Shown here: piece after piece, positions 13,797-18,060 of the stretch
Numbering within the stretch: position 1 is the stretch's first letter
Layout of the letters: every line of letters begins with the position of its first letter
Origin: Methanothrix sp.
GTDB taxonomy: Archaea; Halobacteriota; Methanosarcinia; Methanotrichales; Methanotrichaceae
Direction of reading: 5' to 3'
NCBI GenBank assembly: GCA_028688175.1
Contig: JAQTYS010000022.1
Coordinates: 1-18,060 of the forward strand
Length of the DNA stretch: 18,060 nucleotides
The notes under the pieces: generated by a model
The model's input: only the letters and a program-made list of their open reading frames with translations
Database searches by the model: none
Told to the model about the DNA's origin: nothing
Made by a program: the position numbers and the translations under genes

Positions 13797-14945
13797 TTAG
13801 GTATTTTTCTTCGCTTTTTGGCGGCAGAATCCTATAAACGCCTGATCGGGGTTTTTCGGTCTTTCGCCCTTTTGGGCGATCCATTCGCGCCATTGCTGTT
13901 CCAGGTCATAGACATCCAGGCGAAGCGGACTAAAGGCTTCCTTAGCTTTGTTATAGGTTTCCGTCTTGAGCAGGATTGGCCTATCATCGGGTTCTTCTTC
14001 GTGGAACAAATCATTGGCCATTTTCTCAATTACACCCGAGCTTGCTGGTCTTCTTCTGCTTCCAGGAAGCAGGGGAACGGGTTTTTTAGCAACATGCGGG
14101 GGGCTCGGCTTTAGTAGCAATCCCTTTTCCAAGGGGTCAACCTTGGCGGTTTCATAGACTTCCAGAACCCTTTTTAACCGCAAAAGCAGTTTCTTTTTGA
14201 AGTTTCTCAAACCCTGTTCATCTTGCGCATAGTCGGCCCCGAATTGCAGTTGTAGCAGGGGCCATGGGATCATGGCATCCTTTTTCAGGTAAGACATGCG
14301 GTAGGTAAGCCAGCAGTAAAGATCAAGCTCCAGCGGCGACCGCTTGAGCGCCTTTAGAGCGTTCATATCGACCGGCACCGGCCTGTCCGTTATTTCCTTA
14401 AAAAAGTCCGTGCTGAGCGTAACCGTCGATTGCCAGAGAGGTACTTGATCCGGTGACTTCGGAGTCCACCACAAGTTGTACTCTTTTGCGATCCTGAAGC
14501 CTGAACCCTGCTCTGTAACTTCGTTTCTGTACTGGCAGGATACGGTTGAGCTAAACAGGCGCACAATCTGGTTGCGTAGGCGTGTAATATCGCCCCGCTT
14601 GCCGCCTTGCCTTGCAAGGCCAAGCTCAGCCAGAAAAGCCGATAGGGTAGGACCAAGTTCCAGCACCGGCGAGCGCGTATAAAAGGCTTCCGTCGTCATC
14701 CATGACAGCAGCAGGCGTGGAATTGAGCCGTAGGGCAGCCCGATCTTGCTAGGGGCAAGTATGGTAAGCGAATAAAATCCGTTCTCTCGCGTAAATTCGC
14801 TCCCTGGCGTCGCTTTGTGAGGGATTGTGGCATGGACAAACGCCCTTGCCATATAACCAACCACCCCGGCTTTTTTGGCTTCCTCGGCCTCGGCTCTCAA
14901 TGCCTCACCAAGTACCTTGTCTCTCTCGATGATTTCCCGATCCAT
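13797..14945 (-). CDS. repA: Plasmid replication initiator RepA (RepA_C family)
   Basis: RepA binds the iterons and opens the origin. This 382-residue protein carries the RepA_C hallmarks: FVHATIPHK near residue 37, FTRENGFYSLTIL near 51, GLPYGSIPRLLLSWMTTEA near 69, and DITRLRNQIVRLFSS near 119. The segment SPLELDLYCWLTYRM follows near 205 and FKKKLLLRLKRVLEVY near 240. The last ~100 residues are lysine/arginine-rich and less conserved. AAGGGGG directly before the ATG is a strong RBS. The four iterons lie 102-197 bp upstream, so RepA likely also represses its own transcription. It is convergent with parA and the RHH gene. Length and motifs look complete. Confidence 0.92.
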   Translation of the reverse strand: MDREIIERDKVLGEALRAEAEEAKKAGVVGYMARAFVHATIPHKATPGSEFTRENGFYSLTILAPSKIGLPYGSIPRLLLSWMTTEAFYTRSPVLELGPTLSAFLAELGLARQGGKRGDITRLRNQIVRLFSSTVSCQYRNEVTEQGSGFRIAKEYNLWWTPKSPDQVPLWQSTVTLSTDFFKEITDRPVPVDMNALKALKRSPLELDLYCWLTYRMSYLKKDAMIPWPLLQLQFGADYAQDEQGLRNFKKKLLLRLKRVLEVYETAKVDPLEKGLLLKPSPPHVAKKPVPLLPGSRRRPASSGVIEKMANDLFHEEEPDDRPILLKTETYNKAKEAFSPLRLDVYDLEQQWREWIAQKGERPKNPDQAFIGFCRQKAKKNT

Positions 14946-15027
14946 AAGCCCCCTTGAGGGTTGTTTTTCTTGAATCTATTCTTTGCTTTTTAGCACAAAT
15001 CCCTTCAGATCACCTTATTTTTCTGCC

Positions 15028-15344
15028 TGTTGATAACTCTCTAAGCTTGCGCTGAAACGGTACCGCGCCAAGGCAGTTTTTGCGCTGAAACGGTACCGGA
15101 TTTGCGCTGAAACGGTACCGGATTTGCGCTGAAACGGTACCGCAAAACACGGTCAACACCTTAGTTTTTATAGCGTTTTATTCTCTCCCTATATTACCCT
15201 ATACTCTTACCTATATTTAAAAACACCTATAAGGAAAACGAGAACCCCCTAATCACCTTTTCATGTGACATCGAGTACCCCCTAAATCCATATAGTATTT
15301 AAATATAGAAAATCATATAGCCAAAAACCTAAAGCCTGTTGATA
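15028..15344. other. Replication origin region (oriV): iterons, AT-rich stretch, DnaA-box-like repeats
   Basis: The 489-bp gap between repA and the TOPRIM gene contains four iterons (15047-15142) and then about 190 bp of AT-rich DNA (15155-15345) with repeated CCTATA units at 15188, 15198, 15210 and 15226. Two copies of GCCTGTTGATAA (15025-15036 and 15333-15344) flank all of this. Their TGTTGATAA core differs by one base from the DnaA box TGTGGATAA. Iterons beside an AT-rich unwinding region and DnaA sites are the standard layout of iteron plasmid origins. Confidence 0.75.
15047..15142 (+). repeat. Four 19-bp iterons
   Basis: TTGCGCTGAAACGGTACCG is repeated without mismatch at 15047-15065, 15080-15098, 15102-15120 and 15124-15142. 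Start-to-start distances are 33, 22 and 22 bp, close to three, two and two helical turns, so all four face the same side of the DNA. Each ends in the palindrome CGGTACCG. Confidence 0.95.
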
Positions 15345-15375
15345 AGGAATTCGCCTTCGGCTCAACCATCCTTTT

Positions 15376-15430
15376 GGCAATAGGAAAGAAAATTGCAAAA
15401 AATATACCGACGTTTCTTTTTCCTATTGCC
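15376..15430. repeat. Inverted pair of the TTTCCTATTGCC motif at the origin edge
   Basis: GGCAATAGGAAA (15376-15387) and TTTCCTATTGCC (15419-15430) form a perfect 12-bp inverted repeat around 31 bp of AT-rich DNA. It lies immediately downstream of the TOPRIM gene stop (15435), so on the minus strand it could act as a terminator-like hairpin, though no T-run of note follows. The same motif recurs at four other places in the window. Confidence 0.6.
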
Positions 15431-15434
15431 CCGC

Positions 15435-16367
15435 TTACGTCAGTCCCAAGCGATACTTGAGCATCTCATTCCAGTCCTTACCCGTTCCAACATCAGGCAC
15501 CACTCGCTTGGTTTTACGTTCTTGGAATACTATCGCCCGGACTTCTTCCGCTATCTTTTCGCCGCCTTCATCATGATCAAACGCTATGAGGATTAGGGCG
15601 TCTTCGGACATTTTCCCGACAGCATCCCGGATTAACCCCGGCTGCCGAGGATTGAGTTTCCCGCCGGTCGAAGCATACCGCGTCCGGTCGATTCCGTGCA
15701 GAATATGATAAGAAAAGGCGTCAATGGCGCTTTCCACCAGGATAAGCTGATTATCATTTTCCCTGATCCGGCTTGACCAAAGCCCTTTCATGCCGCCCGG
15801 CGCAAATCCGGTAAACCCCTTGTTTTTTATCTCATAGCCGCAGAGCCCTTCATTATCGTAATGGGGGAAAAGGGCGTTATTGCACTGATCCACACGAACA
15901 CACCCGGCGAAACGATCAAGGGCAAGAACATCCGGCCCGATACCCCGGCTCGTCAGATAGGGCAAGGAAAGGCAGTCTTTGGCCTTTTCCCACGCCTTTA
16001 GGACAATGCTCCGGTCGCGGGACAGGGGTAAAAGCTCCTGAATGAAAAGATTGGACTGAAGAGACGGCCTGGCCGTGCCCAGCCATTCTCGTAGCCTCTT
16101 GCGCACCTGGCCGAGGTTGAGAGCGCTCCGGTTTTGCAGAAAGTCGATAATCGTGCCGTTGTCGCGGTCGTCCCGGACGGAAAAATAAATCCAGTCTCCG
16201 CTTCCCTCACTGCGGGCGACAATAATCTTGTCGCCATTCGCATGGCGCATCACAGCGGAATTCCGGGAGCTTGCTCGCTTGTCCAGGGCGTACCCCAGAG
16301 AAGCGGAAAACTCCGAAAGGTTTATTTCCGTTTTAAAACGTTGCAGCTCATTATCGTACATGGTCAT
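15435..16367 (-). CDS. DUF3991 and TOPRIM domain protein (primase-like)
   Basis: This 310-residue protein is of the plasmid DUF3991-TOPRIM type. The N-terminal region contains WIYFSVRDDRDNGTIIDFLQ (about 59-78), the DUF3991-type segment. The TOPRIM core follows, with the first acidic residue in LILVESAIDAF (E212), the DxD in IAFDHDEGG (D264, D266), and GKDWNE near the C terminus (296-301). TOPRIM folds coordinate Mg2+ in primases, topoisomerases and nucleases; related proteins on mobilizable plasmids are thought to act in DNA processing during replication or transfer. The ATG at 16367 lies eight bases after the traG fragment stop with no clear RBS, so its translation probably depended on the upstream gene; MYDNEL at 16361 is an alternative start. 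It appears intact. Confidence 0.87.
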   Translation of the reverse strand: MTMYDNELQRFKTEINLSEFSASLGYALDKRASSRNSAVMRHANGDKIIVARSEGSGDWIYFSVRDDRDNGTIIDFLQNRSALNLGQVRKRLREWLGTARPSLQSNLFIQELLPLSRDRSIVLKAWEKAKDCLSLPYLTSRGIGPDVLALDRFAGCVRVDQCNNALFPHYDNEGLCGYEIKNKGFTGFAPGGMKGLWSSRIRENDNQLILVESAIDAFSYHILHGIDRTRYASTGGKLNPRQPGLIRDAVGKMSEDALILIAFDHDEGGEKIAEEVRAIVFQERKTKRVVPDVGTGKDWNEMLKYRLGLT

Positions 16368-16375
16368 ATCATACG

Positions 16376-16878
16376 TTATTGCAGTCTTTTCCCAAGCGCA
16401 TTTAAGCGGGTGTCATGGTACCAGATCACTTTTTTCCCTGGTATCGGGTTAAAATTCTCGATCAGGACAAGCTGTTTATTTTCCCTCAGAACCATCAATT
16501 CATCGGGATAAGCCAGGCTTCTTTGAGCAATGTCGAGCGTCGTGCTGCTACTGCTGTTTCCTCCGCCTTGGCCGGTTGAAGAGGTGAAGGCGTTTGCAAT
16601 GGCGTTTGTGATGGATTTTTTCACAATTGTTGTCACGCCGCAGAGATTGGAAAAATATTCGGCGGTTTTATGGTCACGGCTGCCAAAATACTGAAGCACC
16701 CCGGAATTGCCGATGAAGGTTTGCCAGCCAGCCCCATAAATCTTTTCAAGCTGGGAAAGGTCTTGCACGATCCCCAAAGCTGCATCCCAAAACCGGCCAT
16801 GAGACCGTAGGCCTGCTCAACCATGGTCAGGCGGTTGAGCGCCGCCATTTCATCCAGGAGAAGGGGTAATTGTAACAT
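16376..16878 (-). pseudogene. traG: traG (VirD4-type coupling protein) C-terminal fragment, frameshifted
   Basis: Only the last ~165 codons of a TraG/VirD4 coupling ATPase remain. Translation from 16878 gives LPLLLDEMAALNRLTMVEQA (Walker B region LLLDE) through GLMAGFGMQLW. The family sequence then continues in a different frame as GIVQDLSQLEKIYGAGWQTF to the stop at 16376. The switch is at the CCCC run at 16772-16775 (GGGG on the coding strand), where one base is missing relative to a continuous frame. The Walker A half and membrane segments are absent, lost at a junction near 16866. Without a coupling protein the plasmid cannot drive its own transfer. The gene order traG then DUF3991/TOPRIM is as expected for an ancestral transfer region. 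Confidence 0.85.
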
Positions 16879-16985
16879 AGCTGCGTTTTAACGCAATATA
16901 ACTTCCTTTTTTTACAATTAGTTCTGGAATATTTTTCATTGAATCGGGAAATCCTTCATCGAATTCCAGTATTCTTGTTCTATAT

Positions 16986-17023
16986 GGGGTTACCACAGAA
17001 AACGGAAAAAATCGTACGCTAAG
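16986..17023. mobile_element. Tn3-family (Tn21-like) 38-bp terminal inverted repeat
   Basis: The sequence starts GGGGTTACC, continues CAGAAAACGGAAAA and ends TACGCTAAG. It closely follows the Tn21/Tn501-type end, which starts GGGG, has CAGAAAACGGAAAA inside and ends CACGCTAAG. The GGGG outer end faces left, so the transposon interior lies to the right, toward the resolvase fragment. The 5 bp outside are TATAT. No second end was found in the window, so this is a residual single end. Confidence 0.8.
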
Positions 17024-17377
17024 AATTACGATAGCTGGTCCATCAGGTCGAAGTTTCCCATCAGGCGTCACGTGACGGTAGAGGGTCTGCCTGGTTATCC
17101 CCAGCTCTTTGCAAAGGTCGGCGACTTTTGTTTCGCGTTGCCCCATTGCTGCCATAGCAAGTCGAAGTTTGGCAACAGTCATTTTGTAGGGGGCACCACC
17201 AGATCTCCCTCGGGCCCGTGCTGCCGCTAAGCCGGCCATTGTCCGCTCACGTATCACTTTGCACAGTAAGGATTTGTAGATGTTGGCGCTTACCGAAAAC
17301 TTCCTTCTTACACTGCTCACTGCCGCACACTTACCAGCAGTATTCGCGACAAAATAACCACAAATCTCACTTCCCAT
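17024..17377 (-). pseudogene. Serine resolvase C-terminal fragment (Tn3-type tnpR remnant)
   Basis: An open frame from 17377 to 16850 contains a clear resolvase C-terminal part, IRERTMAGLAAARARGRSGG then VADLCKELGITRQTLYRHV, i.e. the end of the long helix and the DNA-binding helix-turn-helix, followed by LRPDG. The catalytic N-terminal domain with its serine is missing. The preceding ~45 residues (GSEICGYFVANTAGKC onward) are not resolvase-like and I do not recognise them. No stop codon follows the HTH; the frame reads through the transposon end (LSVRFFPFSVVTP is encoded by the inverted repeat) and on to 16850. There is no good RBS. It cannot be an active resolvase. I limit the feature to the part inside the transposon end. 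Confidence 0.75.
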
Positions 17378-17502
17378 AGTTCAAAATTCGCCATAAAAAT
17401 GCCTCATATTTTATTCTTTTTCCTATCGCCCAATTTGTATTTTTCTTTTCATATTTTATCTAATTTGATATATATCTTCTAAAGCTTTTAGGGAGGTCAT
17501 AC
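17378..17502. promoter_or_regulatory. AT-rich intergenic leader of the mobilization genes
   Basis: The 125 bp upstream of the small TraD/MobC-like gene are strongly AT-rich with several TATA-like stretches (for example GATATATAT near 17467), so a promoter is likely but its boxes cannot be fixed by eye. A copy of the recurring motif, TTTCCTATCGCC, lies at 17419-17430. Confidence 0.35.
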
Positions 17503-17781
17503 ATGGCAGGTTCCGACAAAGATAAACTTCAAAAACTGATCGACCAACGCAATCAGCTGGAAGAAAGAATCAAAAGGCAAAAAATGAAACTCGACAGCCA
17601 GGAACGCCAGCGAGACACCCGCCGCAAGATTCTGGCCGGAGCCTATCTGCTCGAAAAGTACAAAGACAAACCAGAAGAGTTAAAGAACCTGCTGGACAAA
17701 TTCCTATCCCGACCAGCCGACCGGGAACTTTTTCATCTGAACATTCAGACACCCAAAACAGCAGAGGAAAAAAGTCTTTAA
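17503..17781 (+). CDS. Small TraD/MobC-like mobilization accessory protein
   Basis: This 92-residue protein has an N-terminal coiled-coil-like half (residues 5-40, rich in K, E, Q and R). It is followed by DTRRKILAGAYLLEKY (about 38-53) and LLDKFLSRPADRELFHL (about 63-79), the signature of the short conjugal TraD/MobC-type proteins found next to Ti-like TraA relaxases. Such proteins assist the relaxase at oriT; the precise role of this family is not well defined. A strong GGGAGG lies seven bases before the ATG. It is 85 bp upstream of, and co-directional with, the relaxase gene, with the oriT between them. The chance that it is a differently named MobC relative is high, but the mobilization role is well supported by context. 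Confidence 0.82.
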   Translation: MAGSDKDKLQKLIDQRNQLEERIKRQKMKLDSQERQRDTRRKILAGAYLLEKYKDKPEELKNLLDKFLSRPADRELFHLNIQTPKTAEEKSL

Positions 17782-17819
17782 GTGGCGAGCAAAGCGAGAC
17801 ATAACCGAACAAGTCTTTT

Positions 17820-17855
17820 TCAGTGAGGACGCACTTATACATTGCAGGCAATGTG
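17820..17855 (-). other. Origin of transfer (oriT), Q-type nic region
   Basis: On the minus strand, a perfect 7-bp inverted repeat ACATTGC/GCAATGT (17839-17854, 2-bp centre) is followed directly by ATAAGTGCGTCCT (17838-17826). RSF1010-, R1162- and Ti-type oriTs have a hairpin next to a nic sequence of the form ATAANTGCGCCCT, with cleavage after the final T. One base differs here (GTCCT for GCCCT). By analogy the nick would be at about 17826/17825 on the minus strand. The location next to a MOBQ-type relaxase gene supports the call. Confidence 0.7.
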
Positions 17856-17866
17856 TGCGGTAAACA

Positions 17867-18060
17867 ATGGCGAGTTATCATCTTTCAGCACAAATAATCA
17901 CGCGGGGAACAGGCCGCAGCGCCGTTGCGGCGGCGGCTTACCGCTCCCGCTCGTCAATCGAAGACAAAAAGCAGGGATTGACGTTTGATTATACGAAGAA
18001 AAAAGACCTGGCTTTTTCGGCAGTCTGTTTGCCGCAAGGTGCGCCGGAGAAGTTCCGGGA
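17867..18060 (+). CDS. MobA/MobL (Ti TraA-like) relaxase, N terminus (partial)
   Basis: The ATG at 17867 opens a frame that runs off the right edge after 64 codons. The start MASYHLSAQIITRGTGRSA, then VAAAAYRSR, is the N-terminal relaxase motif of MobA/MobL and Ti-plasmid TraA proteins. Tyrosine 25 aligns with the catalytic Tyr25 of R1162 MobA, the residue that attaches covalently to the nicked strand. The rest of the visible part (through QGLTFDYTKKKDLAFSAVCL) is consistent with that family. Whether a TraI-like helicase domain follows, as in Ti TraA, lies beyond the window. With oriT and the small accessory gene just upstream it forms a compact mobilization unit. Confidence 0.88.
   Translation, partial: MASYHLSAQIITRGTGRSAVAAAAYRSRSSIEDKKQGLTFDYTKKKDLAFSAVCLPQGAPEKFR

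Noticed and set aside
15047..15142. CRISPR array
   Set aside because: Four 19-bp repeats are separated by only 3-14 bp, far shorter than spacers, next to repA; they are iterons.
16866..16985. Further gene between the traG fragment and the transposon end
   Set aside because: The resolvase frame stays open and gives readable residues, but there is no start, RBS or recognised domain; kept as read-through only.
17067..17078. Perfect palindrome CGTCACGTGACG
   Set aside because: It falls within resolvase coding sequence at the conserved HVTPDG segment; most simply a chance coding palindrome.

Overview
The window looks like part of a low-copy, mobilizable plasmid, most likely from an alphaproteobacterium. 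That assignment rests on the RepA_C-type initiator, the ParA plus small ribbon-helix-helix partner, the DUF3991/TOPRIM protein and the MobA/MobL (Ti TraA-like) relaxase, all common on Acetobacteraceae and sphingomonad/Zymomonas-type plasmids. It is an inference from gene content; genus and species cannot be read from the sequence. No rRNA, tRNA or CRISPR array was seen.

Layout. Positions 1-170 hold the start of a leftward gene (possibly a tyrosine recombinase) with a dif-like 15-6-15 inverted repeat just upstream of it. Positions 209-9914 are a leftward, tightly packed seven-gene defence cluster. In transcription order it runs hsdR, hsdM, hsdS (type I restriction-modification), a DUF2130 coiled-coil/nuclease-like gene, a SIR2-family gene, a HerA-type ATPase and a KTSC-domain gene. 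Junctions are ATGA overlaps, an 11-bp overlap or gaps of 11-56 bp. Positions 9964-12016 hold addiction modules: a truncated antitoxin remnant, a higBA-like pair and a dinJ-yafQ pair. The dinJ-yafQ pair lies between two ~269-bp direct repeats of about 95% identity that are rich in hairpins.

Positions 12306-12788 hold a DUF6876 gene with an upstream palindrome and a clear terminator. Positions 12811-15434 are the plasmid core: parA and a small centromere-binding-type gene flanked by ATGAAATCATAA repeats, a convergent repA, and an iteron origin (four 19-bp iterons, an AT-rich stretch and two DnaA-box-like repeats). Positions 15435-17377 are degraded transfer and transposon DNA: an intact DUF3991/TOPRIM gene, a 5'-truncated and frameshifted traG fragment, one Tn21-like terminal inverted repeat, and a resolvase C-terminal fragment reading through that repeat. 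Positions 17503-18060 hold a small TraD/MobC-like gene, a Q-type oriT with a recognisable nic region, and the start of the relaxase.

How it fits together. The plasmid replicates by RepA at the iterons, segregates by ParA and its partner, is retained by two toxin-antitoxin modules, and has kept an oriT and relaxase although traG is broken, so it looks mobilizable rather than self-transmissible. Its main cargo is the composite defence operon, in which a SIR2-HerA module (a pair known as an anti-phage NADase system) sits directly behind a complete type I R-M system. The most notable unexplained signals are the DUF2130 and KTSC genes inside that operon, the dif-like site at the left end, the structured repeats around dinJ-yafQ, and a recurring TTTCCTATNGCC motif.
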